A stretch of DNA of 64,000 nucleotides from Haloterrigena salifodinae (GCF_003977755.1 NZ_RQWN01000002.1:186001-250000); one strand, 5' to 3'. Shown: positions 25,658 through 34,535, numbered from the stretch's first letter. Program-made: numbers and translations. Notes: generated by a model from the sequence alone, not told the origin.

Positions 25658-26126
25658 CTCGAGGACGGCCCCGCTCGAGGATGTGCCGGCTACTCGCTCG
25701 AGGCGTGATCCTTGAGAGAACTGACTGTGTATCCGGCAGGGACTGTTGGTTGCGGTACAACACACGGTTTTCGTGATCACCGTCGCTGTGAGGTCAGTTC
25801 GAGTTAGCGCTCGTATCCTCGTGAAGGTGAGGTGGCCGTCCTGCCAACCGTGGCAACGGGGATTTCCACGCCCTCCCCAGCCGATTCGGTCGCTCCTTGC
25901 AGTCGCTCGCTCATCCCTCGCACAACATCGAGCCGCGGTTCGTCACGGGCTCACGGGTCACTTCGTTCCCCGTTCGCTTCGCGAGGCGATCCCTTCGGTC
26001 CCGCCTCGCGGACCTCACCGCGGCTCAGCGCGCGCCACGGCACACCGGATAGCCAGTTCGAGACGGGACTGATCCGATTGCGAGCGCCGACGAACGTATC
26101 CCTGCTCCGTTCCTACGGCGGCTACC
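25658..26126. repeat. Gene-free stretch with a long palindrome, candidate dispersed repeat
   Basis: I find no gene in these 469 bases. CGCGAGGCG at 25980-25988 pairs with CGCCTCGCG at 26002-26010 around a 13-nt loop. The block CTCGCGGACCTC that follows (26006-26017) also occurs in the hairpin cluster at 24891-24902. Simple clusters of CGCTCGCTC near 25905 add to a repeat-like appearance. It may be a multi-copy intergenic element or transposon remnant. Confidence 0.45.
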
Positions 26127-26759
26127 ATGATGGCCACGACCCACGTCTTCGCGGGACTCGCGCTCGCTGCCGCCGTCGCTGTCGTCGCGCCGCAGTTCGC
26201 GGTCGTCGTCGCGAGCGCGGCGATCGTCGGGGGACTGTTCCCCGACTTCGACCTCTACGCGGGCCACCGGAAAACGCTCCACTTCCCCGTCTACTACGGC
26301 GCGCTCGCGGTTCCCGCGAGCCTCGCCGCCGTCCTCGTCCCGACCACTGTGACCGTCGGCCTCGCCGTCTTCCTGCTGGCCGCCGGATTGCACTCCGCGA
26401 GCGATCGGTTCGGCGGCGGCCTCGAGCTAAAACCCTGGCGGGCGACCTCCGAGCGGGCGGTCTACAGCCACTACCACGGCCGCTGGCTCGCGCCCCGTCG
26501 GTGGATCCGCTACGACGGCGCGCCGGAGGACCTCCTCCTCGCGAGCGCCCTCTCGGTCCCCGCTCTACTGGTCTTCGAAGGATCGATTCGGACGGCCGCG
26601 CTCGTCCTTCTCGCTATTTCAGTGGGCTACACGTTCGTGCGAAAACCGCTCGTCAGCGTCGCCCAGCGGCTCCTCGAGCGCGCGCCGGACGCCGTCCTCT
26701 CGGTCGCGCCGGACCGGTTGCTCCCGCTCGAGGACGAGTCCGAGCGGACGGCCGATTGA
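26127..26759 (+). CDS. YdjM/DUF457-type membrane protein (putative metal-dependent hydrolase)
   Basis: A 210-residue protein with an N-terminal THVFAGLALAAAVA helix, the motif LFPDFDLYAGHRKTLHFPV with conserved Asp and His, and two to three more hydrophobic segments. This pattern fits the DUF457/YdjM family of membrane proteins, annotated as metal-dependent hydrolases on weak evidence. The C-terminus is acidic and soluble. ATG at 26130 is an alternative start. Confidence 0.78.
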   Translation: MMATTHVFAGLALAAAVAVVAPQFAVVVASAAIVGGLFPDFDLYAGHRKTLHFPVYYGALAVPASLAAVLVPTTVTVGLAVFLLAAGLHSASDRFGGGLELKPWRATSERAVYSHYHGRWLAPRRWIRYDGAPEDLLLASALSVPALLVFEGSIRTAALVLLAISVGYTFVRKPLVSVAQRLLERAPDAVLSVAPDRLLPLEDESERTAD

Positions 26760-26889
26760 GCCGTCGAGCCGTCGCTACCGGTCACATCGGGCAGTTCAAA
26801 AGATCGATCCGCGGGCCGTCGGGACGTCCGCTACGACGTGATCCGAGCAGTGGTATTCCCAGCGGCTCGTCCGGTCACGTCGGGGACGT

Positions 26890-27282
26890 TCAGTCGTCGG
26901 CGACGGCGTAGTTCGCGCTGGCGTCGGTTTCGGCTTCCGGCTTCGTCAGCTCGATCGCGACCTCCCCGTCGTCGATCGAGACGTGCACGTCGTCGAAGGA
27001 CTTGCGGTACTCGGTCGCGTGCTTGCCGGAGGTATTGATCCGGACTCGTTCCTCGACCAGTTCGGCCTCCGTTAGCTTCTCGACCTTCCGGTAGGCCGTC
27101 GACATCGGGATGTCGCACTGCTCGGACAGTTCCGTCGCGGTCAGCGACTCCTCGCTCGTCGCCTCGAGGATGGCTCGGCAAGCGTCGTCGTCGAGCGCGC
27201 CGAGCACGGCGCCGGCGTCGATCGAGTCGTCGGTTGCGGGCCATCCTTGCTTAGGTGAGTTCGTAGCGGACATCGTCTTCAC
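26890..27282 (-). CDS. Winged-helix transcriptional regulator, ArsR-like
   Basis: A 130-residue regulator. ALDDDACRAILEATSEESLTATELSEQCDIPMSTAYRKVEKLTEAELVEE forms the winged helix, followed by the wing RINTSGKHATEYRKSF and a short beta-rich C-terminus (VHVSIDDGEVAIEL). This arrangement is common in haloarchaeal HTH_20-type regulators. Starts at 27282 and 27273 (second Met) are both possible. It is divergent from the HTH_10 gene at 27505, so it could regulate it. Confidence 0.85.
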   Translation of the reverse strand: MKTMSATNSPKQGWPATDDSIDAGAVLGALDDDACRAILEATSEESLTATELSEQCDIPMSTAYRKVEKLTEAELVEERVRINTSGKHATEYRKSFDDVHVSIDDGEVAIELTKPEAETDASANYAVADD

Positions 27283-27504
27283 TCTCTACTATCGGCCGGA
27301 CCCCCTCCAAATGAGTCCCACTAAATCTGGGTCCTTTATATACGGGTTCGAAAACAGCCGCGTCGAGTGCTATCGGGCTGGTTTCGCGCGGGGACGAATG
27401 GCGGGTTCCGTGGTATCTATCAGCATTCCCCTCGAAACGGCGGGTGTCGCCGGCGAGCGAGACAGGACAGAGGGTTTACGAGGCCGGCTCCCCCAGCAGT
27501 AGCT

Positions 27505-28173
27505 ATGCCTTCGGGGATTCGAGCGGAGATCAAAATCGACGATCCGGCCGGCTGCGTCGTCACGGCGGCCTCGGCGGCGGTGAGCGGCCGCGTCCTCTCT
27601 GTCTCGAAGAGCGCGAATCCGGACGCGCCAGAGCGCGTGACCGAGGAGTTCATGCTCGAGGCGGAGGAGTACCCCGACGAGTTCGACGTGGAGGCCGACG
27701 TCGACATCGAACCCGTCTTCTCCTACGGCTCGAGCGAGGTGTATCGGTTCGGCCGCGAGCTGGGGTGGGGCTGTCCCTGCGAGTGTATCGAACGCCACGA
27801 CTCGCCGCTGGTCGACGTCCGCACGAAGGGGGCGTCGCTGTATCTGACCTTCCACGCGTCGGATATGCACGGCCTGCAGGCGATCATCGGCGACTTGAAG
27901 GAGCGATACTCGAACCTCGACGTCCAGCGCCTGCTGCAGTCACAGCAGGACCACGACGAGCGGAACCTCGTCTTCGTCGACCGGAGCACGCTGACCGCCC
28001 GCCAACTCGAGGTCCTCGAGACGGCCCACCAAATGGGCTACTTCGAGCACCCGAAACGAGCCAACGCGGGCGAGGTCGCCGAGGAGCTCGGAATCACCAG
28101 CACGACGTTCACCGAACACCTCGCGGCCGCGCAAACGAAACTCCTCGACGCGATCCTCGAGTACGACGACTGA
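27505..28173 (+). CDS. Bat-type HTH_10 regulator
   Basis: A 222-residue bacterio-opsin-activator-like protein. The N-terminal sensor-like region (about 1-155) includes the Cys-rich GCPCECIERHDSP, which could bind a metal or cofactor. The C-terminal HTH_10 domain is typical: LTARQLEVLETAHQMGYFEHPK, then AGEVAEELGITSTTFTEHLAAAQTKLLDAIL. The ATG at 27505 is supported by a good haloarchaeal N-terminus; the open frame upstream is Arg-rich. Target genes unknown. Confidence 0.88.
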   Translation: MPSGIRAEIKIDDPAGCVVTAASAAVSGRVLSVSKSANPDAPERVTEEFMLEAEEYPDEFDVEADVDIEPVFSYGSSEVYRFGRELGWGCPCECIERHDSPLVDVRTKGASLYLTFHASDMHGLQAIIGDLKERYSNLDVQRLLQSQQDHDERNLVFVDRSTLTARQLEVLETAHQMGYFEHPKRANAGEVAEELGITSTTFTEHLAAAQTKLLDAILEYDD

Positions 28174-28244
28174 TCGCACCGACCGGTCACTCATGATCCA
28201 AAAACGCTTCGGGACCTACTGCGGGTCGGCGTCGAACCGCAACC

Positions 28245-28254
28245 CTATATATAG
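28245..28254 (+). promoter_or_regulatory. TATA box of the small zinc-ribbon gene
   Basis: CTATATATAG, a perfect palindrome, lies 58 bases before the ATG at 28312. A start of transcription about 25 bases downstream would leave a leader of roughly 30-35 nt. Confidence 0.6.
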
Positions 28255-28311
28255 TGGACGCACAGCTATGAACGTAGACGACCCACGAGACACACGGACT
28301 ACGCCCATCTC

Positions 28312-28461
28312 ATGAGCAGATACGAATTTACCTGTCCAGAATGCGGCCAAGCGATCGAGGTCAACGAGGAGATGCGCGAGGCCACGCTTGAACACGGGTG
28401 TCCGGTCTGCGGTGCCGACGTCACGTCCGCGGACTTCGCCGCCGAGCAACAGACGAACTGA
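28312..28461 (+). CDS. Small zinc-ribbon protein (49 aa)
   Basis: MSRYEFTCPECGQAIEVNEE begins a 49-residue protein with two Cys pairs, CPEC and CPVC, 22 residues apart, forming a zinc ribbon. It is acidic, has haloarchaeal codon bias and has a clear TATA box. It closely resembles the small zinc-finger proteins abundant in haloarchaea. Function unknown. Confidence 0.85.
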   Translation: MSRYEFTCPECGQAIEVNEEMREATLEHGCPVCGADVTSADFAAEQQTN

Positions 28462-28503
28462 ACGCTCGATCGCTCCCGTACCGATGGCCCCTCCCGACCG
28501 ACG

Positions 28504-28956
28504 TTACTCCTCGCGATCGACTTCGGTTCGCCGTCCCTCGAGGCTGTCCGGATCGAGTCGGTAGAGTTCGATATCCAGCTCTTCCTTACCCTGCGCCCAG
28601 ATTTCGAACAGCGGTCGCTTCGCCTCGCCGTACTGGGCGATCTGGTCCGGCGTCAGCTCCGAGGGCGAAATGTCCTCTAACTGCCCCGTCGCGATGACGC
28701 TCCGATAGGTCGAGTCCCGCTCGTCGTAGACGACGAGCCGTGCCGCCGGGGAGGACTCGAGGAACGCCCGCTTCTCGCTTTCCGGCGTCGATACCAGCCG
28801 CATATAGAACACGCGCTCGTCGTCGTCGTACCCGTACGAGATCGGAATCGCGTAGGGGTCGTCGGTACGCGCGAGCGATAACACCCCCGTCTCGTGGTCG
28901 CCGAGGAAGTCGTCGATCTCCGCGTCGGCCATGTCGGTCTCCTGATCGATAGCCAT
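28504..28956 (-). CDS. Pyridoxamine 5'-phosphate oxidase-like flavin-binding protein
   Basis: A 150-residue split-barrel protein. The family pattern is FLGDHETGVLSLARTDDPYAIPISYGYD, followed by VFYMRLVSTPESEKRAFL, then RLVVYDERD and SVIATGQLEDI. It likely binds FMN or F420. The start at 28956 (MAIDQETDMAD) gives the canonical N-terminus; 16 upstream in-frame residues contain no family features. Substrate unknown. Confidence 0.85.
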   Translation of the reverse strand: MAIDQETDMADAEIDDFLGDHETGVLSLARTDDPYAIPISYGYDDDERVFYMRLVSTPESEKRAFLESSPAARLVVYDERDSTYRSVIATGQLEDISPSELTPDQIAQYGEAKRPLFEIWAQGKEELDIELYRLDPDSLEGRRTEVDREE

Positions 28957-29046
28957 CGTCTCAGTGCATTGAGCAAGGGCGAACACGCTCTTTATAGTTG
29001 CCATCGGCGTCGACCGCCGGTTTGAGCCGGCACCGGCAGGTCGGCG

Positions 29047-29457
29047 TTACGGTCCGTCGTCGGTCGCGCCGTTCGGTTCGCCTCCGTTCGCGTCCGCGCC
29101 GTTCGTCCCGATACAGACCGGTTCTCGAATCTCGAGGGCCGTCTCGAACGTCTCCTCGCGGTCGGTTCGGCGCCCGATCCGCAGCAGTTGCTCCTCGTGT
29201 GCGCGACGGACGGCCGACCGCTCGCGGTCGGTCATGTCGAGCTCCTCGCCTACTGCTTCCCAGTGGCCCCACTCGACCAGAAACGCCTCGCGCAGGTCGT
29301 CCGCGTGGACGCGCTCGTACTCCCGTCGGTAGCGCTCGCGGTCGGCCGCCAGACGGCGCTGTGCGCGGTCGACGAGGTCCGGCAGCCGCGTCGGCGCGAC
29401 GCTCGCCTTCGCCGCCGTGAGCACGAGGATCTGGCCCTCGATCGGCTCGCCCGACAT
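29047..29457 (-). CDS. Conserved-type haloarchaeal hypothetical protein, helical
   Basis: A 136-residue charged protein with long helices (LPDLVDRAQRRLAADRERYRREYERV) and an acidic, Gly/Asn-rich C-terminal tail. No known domain is evident. Its ATG overlaps the stop of the upstream 86-residue gene by one base, so the pair is translationally coupled. Confidence 0.78.
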   Translation of the reverse strand: MSGEPIEGQILVLTAAKASVAPTRLPDLVDRAQRRLAADRERYRREYERVHADDLREAFLVEWGHWEAVGEELDMTDRERSAVRRAHEEQLLRIGRRTDREETFETALEIREPVCIGTNGADANGGEPNGATDDGP

Positions 29458-29717
29458 CAGCCACCCGCGCGCATCGCCTTCTGGGCGAACTTCTCGACGA
29501 GCGGCTCGAGGCGGTCCTCGTCGCCCTCGAAGACGACGGTTACCTCTGTCAGTTGCAGCGACGGACCGATCCCGACCTTCTCGGAGGAGAGCGTCGCCGT
29601 CCAGTCCTCGCCCGCGACGGTATCGTCGTCGACCTGCTCGCCGCCGAGGTTCGTCAGATAGCGGATCGCCAGTCGTTCGGAGATACCGCGAAAGGAGCGT
29701 TCGACGCGCGTTGCCAT
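29457..29717 (-). CDS. Small alpha/beta hypothetical protein (86 aa)
   Basis: MATRVERSFRGISERLAIRYLTNLGGE is followed by alternating beta strands (DWTATLSSEKVGIGPSLQLTEVTVVFEGDE) and a final helix. The fold looks like a small molybdopterin-cofactor-associated DUF1952-like domain, but I am not certain. It is co-transcribed with the helical protein that overlaps its stop codon. Confidence 0.78.
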   Translation of the reverse strand: MATRVERSFRGISERLAIRYLTNLGGEQVDDDTVAGEDWTATLSSEKVGIGPSLQLTEVTVVFEGDEDRLEPLVEKFAQKAMRAGG

Positions 29718-29787
29718 GGTCGTCGATACGGCGGCCGATCGGATAAACTCGAGCGTGGCGGCAGCGCCGCGTCCGGACTCGCGATGA

Positions 29788-30102
29788 TCAGAACAGTCCC
29801 CTGAGGGAGACCACGGCGACGACGCCGGTCACCAGTGCGAGGATGATGCTCTCGGTCCGCCACATCACCGCCAGCACGAGCGCGGTCGCGCCCCACTCGG
29901 CCGGCCCGCCGGCCGCCAGCTCCGGCCCGAGGACGGCGATCACGATTGCGCCCGGCAGGACGTCCAGCCCCGCCTGCAGGCGCTCGCTCACCTCGACGTG
30001 GCGGACGAGCCAGATGCCGCCGACCTTCGCGACGACGGTGACGACGGTCATCGCGAGGATGACGCCGACGACCAGCGGATCCAGCGAGAGGACGTCAGCC
30101 AT
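29788..30102 (-). CDS. azlD: AzlD-type branched-chain amino-acid export subunit
   Basis: A 104-residue membrane protein with three to four hydrophobic helices. The AzlD pattern is visible in VVTVVAKVGGIWLVRHVEVSERLQAGLDVLPGAIVIAVLGPEL. It forms an exporter with AzlC, whose gene overlaps its start by 8 bases upstream. Substrate inferred from the family: branched-chain amino acids or analogues. Confidence 0.88.
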   Translation of the reverse strand: MADVLSLDPLVVGVILAMTVVTVVAKVGGIWLVRHVEVSERLQAGLDVLPGAIVIAVLGPELAAGGPAEWGATALVLAVMWRTESIILALVTGVVAVVSLRGLF

Positions 30103-30922
30103 CGTGTCTCACCACCTCGACGACGGCCGCGGCGAACCCGCCGAGGGGAATATACCACTGCCCCGAGAGGACGTTCGCGGCGAGGACGCTCGTCGCCAGC
30201 GCGACGAGCCACGGTACCAGCGTCGACCGGCCGTCCCACAGCTCGACGGCGAGCGCGACGAAGACGGCCGCGAGGATGAAGTCGACGCCGTACTGCGCCG
30301 GATCGCCGACGGACTCGCCGGCGAGGACGCCCAGAACCGTCGACGCGACCCAGCACAGCCAGAGCGCGACGCCGCTGCCAAGCAGGAAGGAACCGCGGCG
30401 ACTCCCTGACGCGAGCTCCTGCATCGACAGCGCCCAGTTCTCGTCTGCCATGAGTACGAGACTCGAGTAGATCTTGCCCGGCGAGAGGTGGCGAAACCAC
30501 GACTGCAGCGCCGCGCCCATCAGAGCGTAGCGCACGTTGACCGCGAACGTCGTGGCGACGATCGCCGCGATCGGGAGCGGATCCGCCCACAGTTCGACGG
30601 CGATGATCTGGGAGGCGCCCGCGAAGACGGTCATGCTCATTAGCGCCGCCTCCGCGAGGCTCAGCCCCGCCTGATTCGCGAGGACGCCGAACGCGACCCC
30701 GTAGCCGCCGACGCCGACGGCGACGGGCAGACAGGCCAGAAAGCCGGCCCGCAGCCCGTCCCAGCCGAACGTGACGGACTCGCCGTCCGGCACCGGTGTT
30801 GTCGCCGTTGTCGACGAATCCGTCGGGTTGTCGTCGGAAGCAGCAGTAGCGTCGCTGTTGCCGCCGTTCGATGACTCCGACGCTTGAGCGGACGGGTCGT
30901 CCGAGTCGAAATTCCTTGCCAT
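30095..30922 (-). CDS. azlC: AzlC-type branched-chain amino-acid export permease
   Basis: A 275-residue permease with a disordered, Ser/Asp-rich N-terminal extension of about 50 residues. The AzlC core follows: GWDGLRAGFLACLPVAVGVGGYGVAFGVLANQAGLSLAEAALMS, FAGASQIIAVEL, RYALMGAALQSW and LMADENWALSM. It overlaps azlD by 8 bases and is divergent from nothing nearby. The extension is unusual in bacterial AzlC but common as an acidic tail in haloarchaea. Confidence 0.9.
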   Translation of the reverse strand: MARNFDSDDPSAQASESSNGGNSDATAASDDNPTDSSTTATTPVPDGESVTFGWDGLRAGFLACLPVAVGVGGYGVAFGVLANQAGLSLAEAALMSMTVFAGASQIIAVELWADPLPIAAIVATTFAVNVRYALMGAALQSWFRHLSPGKIYSSLVLMADENWALSMQELASGSRRGSFLLGSGVALWLCWVASTVLGVLAGESVGDPAQYGVDFILAAVFVALAVELWDGRSTLVPWLVALATSVLAANVLSGQWYIPLGGFAAAVVEVVRHDG

Positions 30923-31021
30923 CGCGACCTCTAGTTCACCCTCCGATCACCGCCGCGTAAAGCGTTCTCGAAAGCGGCGATGGGACCGCCGTGCGATGGC
31001 GGGTCCGATCGCGGCGTTCGA

Positions 31022-31231
31022 TCAGTCACAGACGTACGCTCCGTACAGCCACAGGCCGCCGCCCGCGACTGCGAGACCGAAACCGACCACCGGCTCGCTC
31101 GAGACGGCGATCCACGCGCCGAACAGCAGACCGAGCAGTCCCAGATAGCTGCAGACCTGCTGGAGCCGCGTCCGTCCGTCCGGACGGTCGGAGACGGCGG
31201 CAGCAAGATCGAGAAGCAGATCGAGGACCAT
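31022..31231 (-). CDS. Small two-helix membrane protein (69 aa)
   Basis: MVLDLLLDLAAAVSDRPDG leads into two hydrophobic helices (SYLGLLGLLFGAWIAV and VVGFGLAVAGGGLWLYGAYV). The arrangement is that of a small membrane protein with a short loop. No family recognised. Confidence 0.62.
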   Translation of the reverse strand: MVLDLLLDLAAAVSDRPDGRTRLQQVCSYLGLLGLLFGAWIAVSSEPVVGFGLAVAGGGLWLYGAYVCD

Positions 31232-31358
31232 TCTCGACCGTAGCTATTCCAGCTCCGTTTATAGCTTTTTTCTAACAAGTCTCGCGTACGTCGTTCGCTG
31301 ACCGTCGGCCGTCGATCGACCGATTTCTGCCGCCGCCGACCACCGCGGACCGCTCCCG

Positions 31359-31649
31359 TTAGCCGCCGGCGACCGGCGGAAACACCGAGAGCCGATCGCC
31401 GTCCTCGAGGGGCGTCTCCGGGCCGACCATGTGGGTCACGTCGCGGCCGTTTTTCAGCACGCTCAACTGCGGCCTGATCGCCCGTCCCGACTCGTCTTCC
31501 TCGAGCAACTGGCCTTCGAGACCCTCGTACTCGGCCTCGAGGGCGGCCAGCACGTCGCCGACCGCGGCGTCGTCCTCGAACGTTTCGGTCCGTTCCTTCT
31601 CGCCGACGGCCTCCCGAAAGGTCGCGAAAAACCGCAATTCGAGATCCAT
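31359..31649 (-). CDS. MoaD/ThiS-type ubiquitin-like modifier, SAMP family
   Basis: A 96-residue beta-grasp protein ending in the diglycine needed for adenylation: SVFPPVAGG. The start MDLELRFFATFREAVGEKE and the middle VLKNGRDVTHMVG match archaeal MoaD and small archaeal modifier proteins; from memory it is closest to Haloferax SAMP3. It acts in sulfur transfer (molybdopterin synthesis) and/or protein conjugation (sampylation) after activation by an E1-like enzyme not in this window. Start ATG at 31649 is the only good one. Confidence 0.88.
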   Translation of the reverse strand: MDLELRFFATFREAVGEKERTETFEDDAAVGDVLAALEAEYEGLEGQLLEEDESGRAIRPQLSVLKNGRDVTHMVGPETPLEDGDRLSVFPPVAGG

Positions 31650-31716
31650 ATCTATCGATAGTCGCGGAATCGCATAAGTTCGGGTGGCTCCCGCCGCCGA
31701 CCGGCTCGCGGATCGA

Positions 31717-32067
31717 TCAGGCAGCCGAGGCCGCCGCCGAAGACGTGTAGCTGACGGCGTCGAAATCGGCGGTTTCGAGCGCGTCGTCGATCGCGCCGGC
31801 GCCGTGATCCGTCGCCGCGTCGGCGTCCTCGGCGTCGACGACGACGGTCACGGAGAACTCGAGGACGATCGTGTACGGATCGAAGGGCGCGGTCGGATGC
31901 TCGTACACCTCGGCGTCGTCGATCTCCCAGTCGGCGATGGTTCCCTCAGCAGCGAGGTGCTTGAGGCTCTCGGCCAGTTGTTCGGTCGCCTCGTCGCAGG
32001 CGGTCGTGTCGCTTCCCCCGTGAAGGGTGACGCGGGTCGTCCCGGCCCGCGAAACTGCAAACTCCAT
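31717..32067 (-). CDS. Uncharacterised haloarchaeal protein (116 aa)
   Basis: MEFAVSRAGTTRVTLHGGSDT begins a 116-residue acidic alpha/beta protein, with a DPYTIVLEFSVTVVVDAEDADAATDHG segment suggesting a ferredoxin-like fold. It ends with an Ala/Ser-rich tail. The start at 32067 is preferred to the in-frame 32115 because the latter adds a non-conserved-looking N-terminus. Function unknown. Confidence 0.72.
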   Translation of the reverse strand: MEFAVSRAGTTRVTLHGGSDTTACDEATEQLAESLKHLAAEGTIADWEIDDAEVYEHPTAPFDPYTIVLEFSVTVVVDAEDADAATDHGAGAIDDALETADFDAVSYTSSAAASAA

Positions 32068-32152
32068 ACCGTTTCCTATCAACTGCGCGAATTTGAAGCC
32101 TTGGTCTGTATTCACACGCCGCCCGCGACGGTCCGTCCGACGCGCTCCCGAA

Positions 32153-33268
32153 TTAGTCGTCGCGAATCGCGTCGTACAGCCCCGCCAACTGCTCGAGGGA
32201 GTGATCGACCGCGAGCATGTTCCGGCGACGCCGACAGAGGTCCGAGAGCCGCTCGCATTCGGCCAGCGTCCGGCGGATCGCCCACCGAAACGCCTCGCGG
32301 TCGCCAGGCGCGTACCGGTAGCCGGTCTCGCCCTCGATGATGCCGTCCGCTAACGCCCCGGCGTCGGCGGCGACGACCGGCGTCCCGCAGGCGGTCGCCT
32401 CGAGCGCGACCAGGCCCTGCGTCTCGACCGGACTCGGGAAGACGAACGCGTCGAGCGCCGAGTAGAACGCCGGCAGTTCTTCGCGCTCGAGGAAGCCCAA
32501 AAACCGGACGTCGGCGTCGGTCGCCGCGGCGCGAGCCTCGAGGTCGTCGCGGGCGGGTCCGTCGCCGGCGATGACGAGCGTCCAGTCGGTACCATCGACG
32601 GCGTCGATCGCCTCCTCGAGGTTCTTTTCGGGACCGTGTCGACCCGTGTAGCCCAGCAGCGGCCCCTCGCTCGAGAGGCCGTAGCGCTCCCGAAGGGGCG
32701 TCGCCTCGACCGGCCGGAAGAAGTCGACGTCGATGCCGTTCGAGACGATCGTCGCGTCGACGTCCGCACCGACGCGCTCGAGCAGATGCCATCGGGCGAA
32801 CGACGTCGGCACGGTCACGTGATCGACGCGCTCGAAGAACGCCCGCTCGTAGGCGCGGCAGGCGCTCTTGAGCGGTTCGACCGCCACCTCGGGGACGTGC
32901 TGGTTCACGCGGTCCTCGAGGAGCGTGTGGTAGGTGGCGACGACGGGAACGTCGCGATCGCGTGCGAACCGGACGCCCGCGAACCCGACCGTGAAGGGCG
33001 TGTGGACGTGGACGATGTCGGGCGTGCCGAGGCCGTCGGGAGCCACCGGCACTCCGAGGCGGTAGCGCGGGTACAGCGGCGCGCCGACGCTCGGGAGCGC
33101 GTACTCCCCGTCGCCGGGTTCGTACCCGGCCATCTCGGGGAAGACGATCGCCATCGATCCCCGACGGCGGCCCCATCGCTCGCGCCACAGCGCAACCGTG
33201 TAGGTGACGCCGTTGACCGTCGGTCGGTAGAGGTCGGTGAACGCGGTGACGACGTTCGTCTTCGCCAT
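32153..33268 (-). CDS. GT4-family glycosyltransferase
   Basis: A 371-residue GT-B enzyme. The N-terminal acceptor domain begins TNVVTAFTDLYRPTVNGVTYTV and contains PDIVHVHTPF and YHTLLEDRV. The donor domain includes IVSNGIDVDFF, LGYTGRHGPEKNLEEAID, VIAGDGPARDDLE and the nucleotide-sugar motif SPVETQGLVALEATACGTPVVAADAGAL. No signal or membrane helix; it probably works at the inner face of the membrane. Acceptor (glycolipid, glycan or S-layer precursor) cannot be told. Start at 33268 (MAKTNVV). Confidence 0.9.
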   Translation of the reverse strand: MAKTNVVTAFTDLYRPTVNGVTYTVALWRERWGRRRGSMAIVFPEMAGYEPGDGEYALPSVGAPLYPRYRLGVPVAPDGLGTPDIVHVHTPFTVGFAGVRFARDRDVPVVATYHTLLEDRVNQHVPEVAVEPLKSACRAYERAFFERVDHVTVPTSFARWHLLERVGADVDATIVSNGIDVDFFRPVEATPLRERYGLSSEGPLLGYTGRHGPEKNLEEAIDAVDGTDWTLVIAGDGPARDDLEARAAATDADVRFLGFLEREELPAFYSALDAFVFPSPVETQGLVALEATACGTPVVAADAGALADGIIEGETGYRYAPGDREAFRWAIRRTLAECERLSDLCRRRRNMLAVDHSLEQLAGLYDAIRDD

Positions 33269-33354
33269 CGCTCGACGCTCCACCGCCGCCCGTCAAAGCC
33301 GTTGCGAAAGTGACAGCTCCGCTCGAACGGCGATTTCTGGCTCGCGACTCGTCG

Positions 33355-33903
33355 TCAATCGTCGGCCGCGACGGAGTCGGTGGTACCGGACCGTCGGCGA
33401 TCGACCCGGAACGTCACGTCGTGGTCCGCGAGCAGCGATCGCACTCGCTTGACGCCGCCCTCGGTATCCCACCCCTCGCAGGTGTAGTGTCTGTACGGGT
33501 GGCGCAGCCACGAGTACTCGCGGTGGGCGAACACGTCGACGGCGCCGGCGCCGTCCTGAAACAGCGCGACGTGGAGTTGCCACGTCGCCAGCGGCGATCG
33601 CCGCCGGGCCCAACTCCCGGCCGACAGCCGGCCGTCGCGGTGGATCTTCAGGGAGGCGATCGGTTCCGGTTCGAACGCCATCGCCTCGAGGTCCGCCCGG
33701 AACGTCTCGAGCCCGTACGGGATCGTCCCGACGTACTCGTCGGGGTGCTGGAGACACTGGGCGAACCCGCCGAACGGTTCCTTGATGCGGTGAAGCGTCG
33801 GGAGAACGCGACGGCGCACGCGCGTCGTCAGGTCGATCGCGTCGGCGGCGTCGCGGTCGTCGGTCGAGGCCACGGATAGTCCACTAGTCACGGGCGAGCG
33901 CAA
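33355..33903 (-). CDS. Uncharacterised haloarchaeal protein (182 aa)
   Basis: A soluble protein with helical N-terminus (TTRVRRRVLPTLHRIKEPFGGFAQCLQHPDEYVGTIP), a middle rich in His/Trp (ATWQLHVALFQDGAGAVDVFAHREYSWLRHPYRHYTCEGWD) and a charged tail. I do not recognise it. It is 86 bp from the glycosyltransferase start on the same strand, so the two may be one transcript. Confidence 0.72.
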   Translation of the reverse strand: MRSPVTSGLSVASTDDRDAADAIDLTTRVRRRVLPTLHRIKEPFGGFAQCLQHPDEYVGTIPYGLETFRADLEAMAFEPEPIASLKIHRDGRLSAGSWARRRSPLATWQLHVALFQDGAGAVDVFAHREYSWLRHPYRHYTCEGWDTEGGVKRVRSLLADHDVTFRVDRRRSGTTDSVAADD

Positions 33904-34034
33904 AACCGTTGTGGCTCCCGGCGATCCGGCGTCTGGTATCCGTCGACGACCGTGAATTCCGCTCCCGGAGGAATATATAGCACTCCGGAACGAGCGCCTC
34001 GAGGGAGCCGATCGCCGGTGGCTGCCGGCGCCTG

Positions 34035-34421
34035 CTATAGATCCTGGAGTCGAATGCCGTCCTCGACCAGCCGGGCGTTGCGCTCGCGCTCGAGGTGGTC
34101 AGCGAGGTCGTCGTGGTCGTAGAGTTGGGCGATGACGTCGGCGTACAGCGTCCGCCACGCGATCGCGTAGATCGGCGACTGGCCCCACGCTCGCAGCTCC
34201 GGCACGAGGTCGTCGTAGGTGTCGCGGCGCTCCTCGAAGCGCTCGATTGCCTCGAGGACGCGACCGGCCGCCTCGCGGTCGTCGTCGGCGTCCTCGATCG
34301 CGCGGTTGAGTCGCTGTTCCCAGCCGGCGACGGCCTCCTGCATGTCCGCCGCGGCGGCTTCGTCGTCCTCCGGCAGTCGTTCGAGAACAGGTTTGGGCAC
34401 ACCGAGTGAGAGTTCGTCCAT
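34035..34421 (-). CDS. Uncharacterised helical protein (128 aa)
   Basis: MDELSLGVPKPVLERLPEDDEAAAADMQEAV begins an acidic, coiled-coil-like protein (QRLNRAIEDADDDREAAGRVLEAIERFEERRDTYDDL) ending in an amphipathic helical C-terminus. The start at 34421 follows a GC-rich haloarchaeal pattern; the extra 23 residues from 34490 are Ser/Thr-rich and doubtful. It marks the left flank of the AT-rich island. Confidence 0.7.
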   Translation of the reverse strand: MDELSLGVPKPVLERLPEDDEAAAADMQEAVAGWEQRLNRAIEDADDDREAAGRVLEAIERFEERRDTYDDLVPELRAWGQSPIYAIAWRTLYADVIAQLYDHDDLADHLERERNARLVEDGIRLQDL

Positions 34422-34535
34422 ACTGTGAGTATGGAACGCGGTCGGCAAGAAACTACGGCTAGATAGCTGTGTGCTGTTCGCTCTAGTCATTAGAAGAAAT
34501 AACTAAATGCGGTAAAATGGGTATCTACGGCAAAT

